From assembly GCF_017676345.1 (NCBI RefSeq), contig NZ_JAFFZM010000002.1, positions 372,001 to 436,000 of the forward strand: a stretch of 64,000 nucleotides of DNA, in the 5' to 3' direction. The notes beneath the pieces were generated by a model. It did not search any database and was not told the DNA's origin. It saw only the letters and a list, made by a program, of their open reading frames with translations. Source of the stretch: Streptomyces smyrnaeus (GTDB lineage Bacteria > Actinomycetota > Actinomycetes > Streptomycetales > Streptomycetaceae). Position numbers and translations under genes: made by a program. The stretch's first letter is position 1. The number at the start of each line of letters is the position of its first letter. Positions 1 through 8,975 of the stretch are shown piece by piece.

Positions 1-2458
1 CGTAGAAGTCGTACAGCGTCTCGTCGTCGACCAGGATGTCGCGGCGCCGGGCGCGGTGCTCCAGCTCCTCGACCTCGTCCAGCAGCTTGCGGTTGTCGCG
101 GAAGAACTGGTGGTGGGTGCGCCAGTCGCCCTCCACCAGCGCGTTCCGGATGAACAGATCGCGGGAGGTCTCCGGATCGATCCGGCCGTAGTTGACCTTC
201 CGCTGGGCGACGATCGGCACGCCGTAGAGCGTCACCCGCTCGTACGCCACCACCGCCGCCTGCTTCTGCTCCCAGTGCGGTTCGCTGTACGTCCGCTTGA
301 CCAGGTGCTGCGCCAGCGGCTCGATCCACTCCGGCTCGATCTTCGCGTTGACCCGCGCCCACAGCCGGGAGGTCTCCACCAGCTCCGCCGACATCACCCA
401 GCGCGGCGGCTTCTTGAACAGCGCCGAGCCCGGGAAGATCGCGAACTTGGCGCTGCGCGCGCCCAGATACTCGTTCTTCTCGGTGTCCTTGAGCCCCACG
501 TGCGACAGCAGCCCGGCCAGCAGCGACTGGTGAACGGCGTCGGGAGCCGCCTCCTGGCCGTCCTGGTCGCCGTGCCGGTCACCCAGCTGGATCTTCATCG
601 TCCTGGCGACCTGGCGCAGCTGGCTGTAGATGTCCTGCCACTCGCGTATCCGCAGATAGTTGAGGAACTCCGCCTTGCACATCCGGCGGAAGGCGGACGA
701 CGACAACTCGCGCTGCTGCTCGCGTACGTAGCGCCACAGGTTGAGGAACGCCAGGAAGTCGCTGCTCTCCTCCTTGAAGCGGGCGTGGTGCTGGTCGGCC
801 TGCTGCTGCTTGTCCGACGGGCGCTCGCGCGGGTCCTGGATGGAGAGCGCGGCCGCGATCACCATCACCTCGTGCACACAGCCGTTCCGGTCGGCCTCCA
901 GCACCATCCGCGCCAGCCGCGGGTCGACGGGCAGCTGGGCGAGACGGCGGCCCAGCTGGGTCAGCTTCCGCGTCTTGCTCTCCAGCGCGCCGAGCTCCTC
1001 CAGCAGCTGTACGCCTGCCTTGATGCTGCGGTGGTCCGGCGGGTCGATGAACGGGAACTTCTCGATGTCGCCCAGACCGGCGGCCGTCATCTGCAGGATG
1101 ACGGAGGCCAGGTTCGTGCGCAGGATCTCCGGATCGGTGAACTCGGGCCGGGCGAGGAAGTCCTCCTCCGAGTACAGCCGGACGCAGATGCCGTCCGAGG
1201 TTCGACCCGAGCGGCCCTTGCGCTGGTTGGCGCTGGCCTGGCTGATCCGCTCGATCGGCAGCCGCTGCACCTTGGTGCGGTGGCTGTAGCGCGAGATGCG
1301 GGCCGTACCCGGATCGATGACGTATTTGATGCCCGGGACGGTCAGCGACGTCTCCGCCACATTGGTGGCCAGCACGATGCGGCGGCCCGCGTGGGGCTGG
1401 AAGACCCGGTGCTGCTCGGCGTTGGACAGCCGCGCGTAGAGGGGGAGTACCTCGACCGGGCCGCCGGCCCGTGGCCCTTTGCCCTCGCGGGTGAACTTCT
1501 TCTCCAGCGCATCCGCCGTGTCCCTGATCTCCCGCTCCCCGGAGAGGAACACCAGAACGTCGCCCGGCCCCTCGGCCTGCAGCTCGTCCACCGCGTCGCA
1601 GATGGCGGAGACCTGGTCCCGGTCGGACGCCGCGCTCTCGTCGTCGTCCCCGCTCTCCTCCAGCGGCCGGTAGCGGACCTCCACCGGATACGTCCGCCCG
1701 CTGACCTCCACGATCGGCGCGTCCCCGAAGTGCCGGGAGAACCGCTCCGGGTCGATCGTCGCCGAGGTGATGATCACCTTCAGATCGGGGCGCCTGGGCA
1801 GCAGCTGCGCGAGATAGCCGAGCAGGAAGTCGATGTTCAGGGACCGTTCGTGCGCCTCGTCGATGATGATCGTGTCGTACTGGCGCAGCTCACGGTCCTG
1901 CTGGATCTCCGCCAGCAGGATGCCGTCGGTCATCAGCTTGACCAGCGTGTGGTCCTTCACCTGATCGGTGAAGCGCACCTTCCAGCCGACCACCTCGCCC
2001 AGCTGGGAGCCCAGCTCCTCCGCCACCCGCTCGGCGACCGTGCGCGCCGCGATCCGGCGGGGCTGGGTGTGACCGATCACACCCTGGATGCCGCGGCCCA
2101 GCTCCATGCAGATCTTCGGGATCTGCGTCGTCTTTCCGGAGCCCGTCTCGCCCGCGACGATCACCACCTGGTGATCGCGGACGGCCGTCAGGATCGCGTC
2201 CTTCTTCTGGCTGACGGGCAGCTGCTGGGGGTACGTGATCGGCGGAAGCGCCTCGCGGCGGGCGGCCACGCGCAGCTCGGAGGCGTCCATCGCCGCGGAG
2301 ATCTCCGCGAGGACAGCCGTACGGGCCTCCCCCTTGCGAATCTTCCGCGCCCCCGCGAGACGGCGGGCCAGCCGGTGCTGGTCGCCGAGCATGAGGTGCG
2401 GGATGCGCTCTGTCAGCTCCTGGGGGGAGGGGGCGGGGGTCTGGGTGGAAGTCGACAT
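1..2458 (-). CDS. hrpA: ATP-dependent RNA helicase HrpA (DEAH box), C-terminus cut by window edge
   Basis: The gene starts with ATG at 2458 and runs off the left edge, giving about 819 residues of a family that is usually about 1300 long. Walker A GETGSGKTTQ lies near residue 100 and DEAH near residue 200, followed by the helicase C-terminal and HA2/OB-type regions expected of HrpA. DEAH helicases of this type unwind RNA in the cytoplasm and in E. coli HrpA is linked to mRNA processing and ribosome rescue. The next gene is divergent and about 115 bp away. No regulatory signal was recognised in that gap. Identification is secure; the missing third cannot be judged. Confidence 0.95.
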   Translation of the reverse strand, partial: MSTSTQTPAPSPQELTERIPHLMLGDQHRLARRLAGARKIRKGEARTAVLAEISAAMDASELRVAARREALPPITYPQQLPVSQKKDAILTAVRDHQVVIVAGETGSGKTTQIPKICMELGRGIQGVIGHTQPRRIAARTVAERVAEELGSQLGEVVGWKVRFTDQVKDHTLVKLMTDGILLAEIQQDRELRQYDTIIIDEAHERSLNIDFLLGYLAQLLPRRPDLKVIITSATIDPERFSRHFGDAPIVEVSGRTYPVEVRYRPLEESGDDDESAASDRDQVSAICDAVDELQAEGPGDVLVFLSGEREIRDTADALEKKFTREGKGPRAGGPVEVLPLYARLSNAEQHRVFQPHAGRRIVLATNVAETSLTVPGIKYVIDPGTARISRYSHRTKVQRLPIERISQASANQRKGRSGRTSDGICVRLYSEEDFLARPEFTDPEILRTNLASVILQMTAAGLGDIEKFPFIDPPDHRSIKAGVQLLEELGALESKTRKLTQLGRRLAQLPVDPRLARMVLEADRNGCVHEVMVIAAALSIQDPRERPSDKQQQADQHHARFKEESSDFLAFLNLWRYVREQQRELSSSAFRRMCKAEFLNYLRIREWQDIYSQLRQVARTMKIQLGDRHGDQDGQEAAPDAVHQSLLAGLLSHVGLKDTEKNEYLGARSAKFAIFPGSALFKKPPRWVMSAELVETSRLWARVNAKIEPEWIEPLAQHLVKRTYSEPHWEQKQAAVVAYERVTLYGVPIVAQRKVNYGRIDPETSRDLFIRNALVEGDWRTHHQFFRDNRKLLDEVEELEHRARRRDILVDDETLYDFY

Positions 2459-2573
2459 ACCACGCCAAGGATCGCACCCGCGGGGAGCCGGTGGCGAACG
2501 GTTTGCAACCGGGGGCGCGGCTTCCGCGTCGCTGTACGCAACGAAACCGGGCGGGGGACACGGGGGACAGGGC

Positions 2574-3230
2574 GTGAGAGGCAGTGCGACGGCGCGCCGC
2601 AGACGATGGGTGCAGGGCGCGGTGCTCGCCTGCGTACTGGCGCTGCTGCCGGCCACGTGGTTGCGGCTGTCGACCGACGGCCGGGTCCGCGAGGACGTCG
2701 CCTCCGCCCCCGAGGCCCCGACGGCCCTGGTGTTCGGCGCGGGCCTGTGGAACGGAGAGCCCTCCCCCTACCTGGCCCACCGCCTCGATGCCGCGGCGCG
2801 GCTCTACCGCGCCGGGAAGGTCCGGGTGGTGCTGGTCTCGGGCGACAACAGCCGACGCGACTACGACGAGCCCGGCGCCATGCGCGCCTACCTCACCGAG
2901 CGCGGCGTACCGCCCTCCCGCGTCGTCGCCGACTACGCGGGCTTCGACACCTGGGACTCGTGCACCCGCGCGGCCCGCGTCTTCGGGGTGCGCCGGGCGC
3001 TGCTGGTGAGCCAGGACTACCACGTGCGCCGCGCGCTCGCGCTGTGCCGGGCGGCGGGCATCGACTCGTACGGCATGCCGGTGCGCGAGCCGCGGGACGC
3101 CACCTGGTACGCGGGCGGGCTGCGTGAGCTGCCGGGCGCGGTGAAGGCGGCCTACGACGCCGCGTTCACCCCCGACCCGCGCTTCCTCGGCCCCCGCGAG
3201 CCCGGCGTCCGGCGCGCCCTGGCGGAGTGA
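2574..3230 (+). CDS. SanA/YdcF-family (DUF218) envelope protein
   Basis: This 218-residue protein starts at GTG 2574 behind a GGGGGACAGG ribosome-binding site. It has a basic N-terminus and one hydrophobic segment at about residues 14-28, then a DUF218 fold. Family hallmarks include an early ALVFGAG strand, a VVLVSGDN segment, and the late RALLVSQDYHVRRA stretch typical of ElyC/SanA/YdcF proteins. These proteins are membrane-anchored and have been tied to envelope integrity and vancomycin sensitivity in enterobacteria. The substrate is unknown. It lies alone between divergent hrpA and the TPR gene. Confidence 0.85.
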   Translation: MRGSATARRRRWVQGAVLACVLALLPATWLRLSTDGRVREDVASAPEAPTALVFGAGLWNGEPSPYLAHRLDAAARLYRAGKVRVVLVSGDNSRRDYDEPGAMRAYLTERGVPPSRVVADYAGFDTWDSCTRAARVFGVRRALLVSQDYHVRRALALCRAAGIDSYGMPVREPRDATWYAGGLRELPGAVKAAYDAAFTPDPRFLGPREPGVRRALAE

Positions 3231-3297
3231 GGGAAGCACCGCCGCCACCACATCCACCGCCACCAGTTGTTCGAACCGCGAGAAAGCGACGCCAGCA

Positions 3298-5457
3298 ATG
3301 ACATCAACGGGGACCAGCACCGACGGCTCGGGAAGCTCGGGCAGCACCGACGGCACCGGTGGCGCGGGCGGGTTCGAGCGCTCCGCCGAGGAGCGCACGT
3401 ACCGCGCCGCCGCCGAGGAGGGGGACGCGGCGGACAAGCGGGTCTACGGCGAGTACCTCGTCGGCCGAGGGCGCGTCGACGACGCCGTGCGCTGGTTGGA
3501 GGAGGCGGCCGAGGGCGGCGACGCGCGGGCCGCACGGCTGCGTGCCGTCACCGCGAAGGACCGGGGCCAGTTCACGGTGGCCGCACACTGGTACCGGACG
3601 GCGGCCGAGCGGGACGGCGACTGCGCGTTCGGGCTCGCCGAACTGCTGCTGGAGCGGCTGGACGACCCGGAGGGCGCCGCCGAGTGGTACGCGAAGGGCG
3701 CCGGACTCGGCAGCGTCGAGTGCCGCACCAACGGCGCCCTGCTCATGCTGCGCCAGGGCCGTACCAGCGAGGCCAGGGCGCAGCTGGAGCAGGCGGCGCT
3801 CCACGACCACGTCGCCGAACAGATCGAGGACCGGCTGATCGAGCTGGCCGACCGGATCGACCACTACCGGGACCGGATCACCGAGCTCGCCGCACTGTGC
3901 GCGCTGCCGCCCGAGGAGCGCCCGGCAGACCTCGACGAGCAGGTCGACGAGTTCCTGGAGGACGGTGACGAGAGGTACGAGCCCTTCGGTGAACTGCACA
4001 AGGAACCGGAGTGGTTCACCTCCTACCCGTCCTTCCTCCCCGACGCTGAGAAGGCGTACGAGGAGGCGCAGGCGCTCGGCGACCCGCGCACCGACCGCTG
4101 TCACGGGCTCCTGTACTACAACCTCGACCGGTACCAGGACGCGTGCCGGGTGCTGGAGGACGGATTGCGCAGGCACCCGGACTCCCGGACGCTGGCCCGC
4201 ACCCTCAGCGCCGTACACCTGCAGTACGGCGAGCTGGAGAAGTACGAGGCCTCGCTGCTGCCCGGGGCCGAGGCCGGCGACCGCCTCCAGCAGCGGCGGC
4301 TCGGCGACCACTACCGCGACCAGTGGCGGCTGGCCGAGGCCCGCCGCTGGCTGGAGGCCGCCGAGGCCGGCACCGAGGGCGGCGACCACGACGGCGACCA
4401 CGACGACGAGTCCGTCGCCGCCTCCCTCGCCGAGCTCGCCGAGGCCGAGCAGGCCACCGCCCCGGCGCTCGACACCCAGACGGAGTCCCGGCTGCCCGCG
4501 CTCCACGCCGCCGCCGCTGCCGGCGACCCGGCCGCCGACCTGGAACTCGGCCGTCTGATGCAGACGCTGTGCCGCTATCCCGAGGCCGTACGGCACTACA
4601 AGCGAGCCGCCGCCGACCCCGGCACCCCGCACGCCCCGGCCGCCTCCTACGCGCTCGGCCGCATGCTGTACGAGGAGTGCGGCGCCCACGAGAAGGCAGT
4701 CGTCCCGCTCTACCTGCCCGCGGCCAAGGAGGGCGACCTGGACGCGATCGAAGGACTGGGCGCGCTGTACGTACGGCTGGACGAGCCGGTCAAGGCGGAA
4801 CCGTGGCTGCGCAAGGCGGCCCGGTTCGGTCGGCCCGACGCCGCGAGCTGGGTCGGCAACCGGGTCGGTGACGACTACGGCGACATGGAGGAGGCAGTCC
4901 GCTGGTGGATGCGCGCCGCGAAGGCCGGGAGGGTCTGGTACGGCTGGCGCGCCGGTATGCAGCTCGTGCGGTGGAAGCGGTACCAGGAGGCGGAGGGGCT
5001 GTTGCGGCTCGCGTGGACGGGCCGCGAGAAGAAGGACCCGCTGCACGAGGCCGCGTACTGGCTGGCGCGAGCGCTGCACGGGCAGGGGCGGGCCGCGGAG
5101 GCGGTGGAGTGGATGCGTACCGCACGGGACGTCCACCACATAGTGCGGCGCGGCTACAGCGGCTTCATGCTGACCACACTCTTCGACCCGTCGATGGAGC
5201 TGGCGAAGCTGCTGGTCGAGGAAGTCGCGACGCCGGAGGCGTACGAGGAGGCCGAGACCCTGCTCGCCCCGGTGCTGGAGCGCTCCCCGCAGCACCGCAC
5301 CGCCCGGCATCTGCTGGCACGCGTCGCCGAGCAGCGTGGCGACCTGGATGCCGCGCGCGACCACCTCGAACAGTCGTACACCCCCGAAGGGGAGGAGGCC
5401 GGGCCGCTGCTGACCGCGCAGCAGGTGACGGAGGCCCTGCGGCGCGTGCTGGGGTGA
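3298..5457 (+). CDS. Large TPR/Sel1-repeat protein
   Basis: The gene encodes 719 residues starting at ATG 3298, after a Ser/Gly/Thr-rich leader of about 25 residues. The rest is built of alpha-helical repeats with recurring Ala, Leu, Tyr and Trp positions such as AVRWLEEAAEGGDA, AAHWYRTAAERDGD and AVRWWMRAAKAGR, matching Sel1-like and TPR repeats. An acidic Asp/His/Gly insertion sits near residues 360-370. No signal peptide or membrane segment is visible, so a cytosolic scaffold is likely. Repeats of this kind bind proteins; no partner is suggested by neighbours. Its antisense strand is also open, which is a GC effect and not a gene. Confidence 0.85.
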   Translation: MTSTGTSTDGSGSSGSTDGTGGAGGFERSAEERTYRAAAEEGDAADKRVYGEYLVGRGRVDDAVRWLEEAAEGGDARAARLRAVTAKDRGQFTVAAHWYRTAAERDGDCAFGLAELLLERLDDPEGAAEWYAKGAGLGSVECRTNGALLMLRQGRTSEARAQLEQAALHDHVAEQIEDRLIELADRIDHYRDRITELAALCALPPEERPADLDEQVDEFLEDGDERYEPFGELHKEPEWFTSYPSFLPDAEKAYEEAQALGDPRTDRCHGLLYYNLDRYQDACRVLEDGLRRHPDSRTLARTLSAVHLQYGELEKYEASLLPGAEAGDRLQQRRLGDHYRDQWRLAEARRWLEAAEAGTEGGDHDGDHDDESVAASLAELAEAEQATAPALDTQTESRLPALHAAAAAGDPAADLELGRLMQTLCRYPEAVRHYKRAAADPGTPHAPAASYALGRMLYEECGAHEKAVVPLYLPAAKEGDLDAIEGLGALYVRLDEPVKAEPWLRKAARFGRPDAASWVGNRVGDDYGDMEEAVRWWMRAAKAGRVWYGWRAGMQLVRWKRYQEAEGLLRLAWTGREKKDPLHEAAYWLARALHGQGRAAEAVEWMRTARDVHHIVRRGYSGFMLTTLFDPSMELAKLLVEEVATPEAYEEAETLLAPVLERSPQHRTARHLLARVAEQRGDLDAARDHLEQSYTPEGEEAGPLLTAQQVTEALRRVLG

Positions 5458-5493
5458 AGCGAGCCGGTGGCTGTGCCCCGTTAGGGTGGCGGC

Positions 5494-5928
5494 ATGCACG
5501 GAGGTGAGCAGGCGGTACGAGGGACCCGGCGGGCCGCCGCCGTCCTCGTGGCGGTGCTGCTCGCGCTGAGCGCCGCCGTGCACCTCGCGGGGGCGTCGTC
5601 CGCGCCGTCCGCTTCCACTGCGGCTACCGCGGCCACTGAGGCCGCTGAGGCCACCGTGGCCTTCGGGGTGCAGCCCACCGCTTCCGCGACCGTGTCCGCC
5701 GCCGACGACTCGGGGCCCTCGCGCTGCCACAAGTCGCAGGACGGCGGCGGTGCGCTTCCGGCCGTGCCCGCCTCCGGCCAGCAGCAACTGCTGCCCCTGG
5801 CGCTCCCGGTCTGTCTGACGCCGCAGTCGCACAGCGCGATCGATGCGGCGCACGCCGGACGGCCCCTGCGCGGTCCAGCGCCGATACCTCCTCCCACCCC
5901 CGTCGAACTCTCCGTCCTGCGCGTGTAG
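5494..5928 (+). CDS. Small secreted or membrane-anchored Ala/Pro-rich protein
   Basis: This 144-residue protein begins at ATG 5494. It has a basic N-terminus followed by a hydrophobic segment at about residues 14-33, consistent with a signal peptide or anchor. The mature part is low in complexity: Ala/Thr-rich, then a region with two cysteines, then a Pro-rich tail ending PPPTPVELSVLRV. It lies directly upstream of a DsbA-like gene. Two exported cysteines next to a thiol oxidoreductase would fit a shared envelope role, but this is inference. No enzymatic domain was recognised. Confidence 0.7.
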   Translation: MHGGEQAVRGTRRAAAVLVAVLLALSAAVHLAGASSAPSASTAATAATEAAEATVAFGVQPTASATVSAADDSGPSRCHKSQDGGGALPAVPASGQQQLLPLALPVCLTPQSHSAIDAAHAGRPLRGPAPIPPPTPVELSVLRV

Positions 5929-5936
5929 CGGCGCCC

Positions 5937-5958
5937 GCCGACGCGACTTCGCGTCGGC
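5937..5958. terminator. 10-bp hairpin between small protein and dsbA-like gene
   Basis: The arms GCCGACGCGA (5937-5946) and TCGCGTCGGC (5949-5958) pair perfectly around a 2-base loop. There is no T-run, so it may be an attenuator, a weak terminator or an mRNA stability element between 5928 and 6003. Confidence 0.5.
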
Positions 5959-6002
5959 GTCCGGCTGTCGCTTTCCACCTCCGCAGAACAGGAGACGTTC
6001 GC

Positions 6003-6878
6003 ATGCCGTCGAACAAGTCCGCCTCGCCCTCCTCGTCCGCCTCGCCTTCCTCCCGCCCCCGCCCCCGCAAGGGCGTGGTCATCGGCGCCCTCGTCGCCGT
6101 GGCCGCGCTGCTGGCGGGCTGGCTCTCGCAGTACGCCGTCGGCGGCGACTCCGCCGGGGGCGGGAGCGGCGCCGGCTCGGGCGACGCCACCATCGAGGAC
6201 CGCTCCGAGGACACCGCCGCCGGCAACCCGGCGCTGCTGAAGCTCGCCCGCCGCACCGCCGACGACCCGTTCGCGCGCGGCGACAAGGACGCGCCTGTCG
6301 TGATGATCGAGTACGCCGACTTCGGCTGCTCCTTCTGCGGCAAGTTCGCGCGGGACACCGAGCCGAAGCTGGTGCGCAAGTACGTCGAGAAGGGCCTGCT
6401 GCGCATCGAGTGGCGCAACTTCCCGGTCTTCGGCAAGGGCTCGGAGCGCGCCGCGCTCGCCGGGTACGCGGCCGGACAGCAGGGGCGCTTCTGGCAGTTC
6501 TACGACGCCGTCTACGCCGACAAGGACCACGAGAAGGGCTCCTTCACCACCGACCGTCTGCACGAACTCGCCGAGCAGGCGGGAGTGAAGGACCTGAAGC
6601 GCTTCGACCGCGACCGGGCGAGCGAAGCCGCCAGGAAGCTGCTGGACAAGGACCGCACCGAGGCCTACGGGCTGGGCGCCGCCGCCACCCCGGCCTTCCT
6701 CGTCAACGGGCAGCCGATCGCGGGCGCCCAGCCCGACAAGGTGTTCACCGACGCGATCGAACGTGCGGCGGCGGCAGCGGAGTCGAAGTCGCCGAAGTCG
6801 CCGGAGTCGAAGGCACGGAAGTCCGAGGCGCCGAAGTCCGAGGCGCCGGAGTCCGGCAGGACCGGCGGCGAGGGCTGA
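6003..6878 (+). CDS. DsbA-family membrane-anchored thiol oxidoreductase
   Basis: The protein has 291 residues. A Ser/Pro-rich N-terminus is followed by a membrane segment at about residues 24-41 and a Gly/Ser linker. A thioredoxin-fold DsbA domain then carries the active site C109-S-F-C112, with the helical insertion and the cis-proline region ATPAFLVNG near residues 225-235. This fits the actinobacterial DsbA-like proteins that act outside the membrane on protein disulfides. The C-terminus is a Lys/Ser/Glu-Pro repeat tail (SPKSPESKARKSEAPKSEAP), probably disordered. A CcdA-type electron carrier starts 8 bp downstream, so the two probably form an operon and a redox relay. Confidence 0.9.
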   Translation: MPSNKSASPSSSASPSSRPRPRKGVVIGALVAVAALLAGWLSQYAVGGDSAGGGSGAGSGDATIEDRSEDTAAGNPALLKLARRTADDPFARGDKDAPVVMIEYADFGCSFCGKFARDTEPKLVRKYVEKGLLRIEWRNFPVFGKGSERAALAGYAAGQQGRFWQFYDAVYADKDHEKGSFTTDRLHELAEQAGVKDLKRFDRDRASEAARKLLDKDRTEAYGLGAAATPAFLVNGQPIAGAQPDKVFTDAIERAAAAAESKSPKSPESKARKSEAPKSEAPESGRTGGEG

Positions 6879-6885
6879 CGGTCTG

Positions 6886-7755
6886 ATGGACATCGGATAC
6901 CTGGCCGCCTTCCTCGGCGGCCTCCTCGCCCTGCTCAGCCCCTGCAGCGCCCTGCTGCTGCCCGCCTTCTTCGCGTACTCGATCGACTCGGCCGGCCGGC
7001 TGATGGCCCGTACCGGCATCTTCTACCTCGGCCTGGCCACCACGCTGGTCCCGCTGGGCGCCGCCGGCTCCTTCGCCGGGCGGCTGTTCTACGGCCACCG
7101 CGACCTGCTGGTCTCGGTGGGCGGCTGGCTGATCGTCGCGCTCGGGCTCGCCCAGATCGTCGGGCTCGGCTTCGCTTCGCGCCGGCTGCGGGAGGCGTCG
7201 GGCCGGATCCGTCCGACCACGGCACTGTCCGTCTACGCGCTGGGCGCGGTCTACGGGCTGGCCGGGTTCTGCGCGGGACCCATCCTCGGCAGTGTGCTGA
7301 CGGTCGCCGCCGTGCAGGGCAACCCCGTCTACGGCGGGGTGCTGCTGGCGGTCTACGCGCTGGGCATGGCCGTACCGCTGTTCGTGCTGGCGCTGCTGTG
7401 GGAGCGGTTCGACCTGGGGCGGCGGCGATGGCTGCGCGGGCGGGAGCTACGGCTCGGCGGCCGGCTCCGGCTGCACACCACCTCGCTGCTGTCCGGACTG
7501 TTCTTCGTCCTGCTCGGCGCGCTCTTCCTCGCCTTCGACGGCGCGGCCGGACTGCCGGGGCTGACGGATGTGGACGGCGCGTTCGCCGCGGAGGCCTGGG
7601 CCCGGCGGGTGGGCGACGCGGTACCGGACGGCGCGCTGCTGGCGGGGCTCGCCCTCGCGGCGGGCGCGGTGTGGGGAGTGCGCGCGCTGCGGAGCCGCCG
7701 CCGGAGCACTCCCGGACCTGACGGAGGCAGAGTGTCCGAAGTGTCGGAAAAGTAA
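6886..7755 (+). CDS. CcdA/DsbD-like thiol electron transporter
   Basis: This 289-residue polytopic membrane protein starts at ATG 6886, 8 bp after the DsbA-like gene. It opens with the CcdA signature LLSPCSALLLPAFFAYS, with Cys near residue 20, and has a second conserved cysteine in GLAGFCAGPILGS near residue 128. These two cysteines in helices 1 and 4 carry electrons across the membrane in the CcdA family. About six helices are predicted by eye. Context implies it reduces or recycles the upstream DsbA-like protein; a role in cytochrome c maturation is possible but no ccs genes are near. Confidence 0.88.
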   Translation: MDIGYLAAFLGGLLALLSPCSALLLPAFFAYSIDSAGRLMARTGIFYLGLATTLVPLGAAGSFAGRLFYGHRDLLVSVGGWLIVALGLAQIVGLGFASRRLREASGRIRPTTALSVYALGAVYGLAGFCAGPILGSVLTVAAVQGNPVYGGVLLAVYALGMAVPLFVLALLWERFDLGRRRWLRGRELRLGGRLRLHTTSLLSGLFFVLLGALFLAFDGAAGLPGLTDVDGAFAAEAWARRVGDAVPDGALLAGLALAAGAVWGVRALRSRRRSTPGPDGGRVSEVSEK

Positions 7756-7790
7756 CGGAAAGCATCTTGTGCCCGCTTAGTGTGAGGGGC

Positions 7791-8924
7791 ATGAGCGAGG
7801 AACCCGAGTGGTCCGAGCACCGCGCCGAGGACCCCAGCACCGATCAGCCCCGTCACCCGCACGGCAAGCACGGCGGCCCCCGGCGCACCCCGGCCCGGAA
7901 GTGGCAGGACTTCAAGGACTCGCCCTTCTTCCCGGCCACCGTCCTGGTCCTGATCCTCGCCGCCGGCGCCGGTCTCTTCGCCGGGTCGTACACCTATGCG
8001 ATGGCCAACCCGACCCCGCACCATGTGCCCGTCGCCGTCGTCGGCGAGCCCGAGAACAGGCGGGACCGCAGCGAGTTCGTCACCGGCATGGAGAAGGCGC
8101 TCGGCTCCTCGCTGAAGCTGCGGCACTACCGCACACAGGCGGCGGCCGAACACGCCATCGAGGCCCAGCAGGTCTTCGCCATCATGCGGGTGGAGCGGCC
8201 GAAGGGCGTCGAGCTGGATGTGTCCAGCGCCTCCGGAGCCTCGGTGGCGGAGCTGCTGGAGGAGGCGGGGCCGAAGGTCGGCAAGAAGATCGGCGTCCCC
8301 GTCGAGGTGCGCGACCTCAAGCCCCTGGACCAGGGCGACCCGCGTGGCCTGGCCATCTTCTACATCTCGCTCGCCGCCGTGATCATCGGCTTCGTCGGCG
8401 CCATCCAGCTCAGCGTCCACGCGCGGGCCCTCAACCCGCCCGAGCGCATCGCCTTCACGCTCGCCTACGCCCTGCTCGGCGGCTTCGTCATCGCCGCCGT
8501 CGTCGACTGGGGGCTCGGCGCGCTGGACCTCCCGTTCGTCCACTCCTGGATGATCCTCGCGCTGACGCTGTTCACCAGCGGCATGGTCTTCACCATGTTC
8601 AACACCCTCGTCGGCCGCTGGGCCATGCTGCCGACCTGGGGCCTGATGGTGCTGCTGGGCAACCCCTCGTCCGGCGGCGCCGTCTCCTGGCCCCTGCTGC
8701 CCTCCGTGCTGGGCGAGATCGGCCGCTGGCTGCCCCCCGGCGCCTCCGTGAACGCCCAGCACACCGCCGTCTACTTCCCCGACCACCAGCTCCTCCAGCC
8801 CTATCTGGTGCTCGCCGCCTGGGCCCTGGTCTCCTGTGCCGTCTTCTGGATCTGGCGCCACCGCCACCCGGGCGGCCGCCCCCGCTCCTCGTCGCCCTCC
8901 CACGCCGCGGCGGCCGCGGGCTGA
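7791..8924 (+). CDS. YhgE/Pip-like multi-pass membrane protein
   Basis: The likely start is ATG 7791 (MSEEPEWSEHR), giving 377 residues. A charged cytosolic N-terminus of about 50 residues leads into one TM segment near residues 50-70. An extracytoplasmic domain of about 110 residues follows, and then five or so TM segments. This layout, with PVAVVGEPEN just after TM1 and a membrane block containing FYISLAAVIIGFVGAIQ, matches YhgE/Pip or ABC-2-permease-like proteins. No ATPase partner is adjacent. Transport of lipid or peptide material has been suggested for relatives, but the substrate is unknown here. Confidence 0.7.
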   Translation: MSEEPEWSEHRAEDPSTDQPRHPHGKHGGPRRTPARKWQDFKDSPFFPATVLVLILAAGAGLFAGSYTYAMANPTPHHVPVAVVGEPENRRDRSEFVTGMEKALGSSLKLRHYRTQAAAEHAIEAQQVFAIMRVERPKGVELDVSSASGASVAELLEEAGPKVGKKIGVPVEVRDLKPLDQGDPRGLAIFYISLAAVIIGFVGAIQLSVHARALNPPERIAFTLAYALLGGFVIAAVVDWGLGALDLPFVHSWMILALTLFTSGMVFTMFNTLVGRWAMLPTWGLMVLLGNPSSGGAVSWPLLPSVLGEIGRWLPPGASVNAQHTAVYFPDHQLLQPYLVLAAWALVSCAVFWIWRHRHPGGRPRSSSPSHAAAAAG

Positions 8925-8975
8925 GGCCCGCACGCCGGGCCCTCGCTGCAGGAGGCCGGATCAGCCCGAACCGGA

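Noticed and set aside
56..3127. A 1023-residue plus-strand reading frame opposite hrpA
   Set aside because: It is the antisense of a clear DEAH helicase and has only composition-driven residues; high GC keeps such frames open.
3304..5853. An 849-residue frame opposite the TPR gene
   Set aside because: The TPR repeats on the plus strand are convincing; this frame shows no domain.
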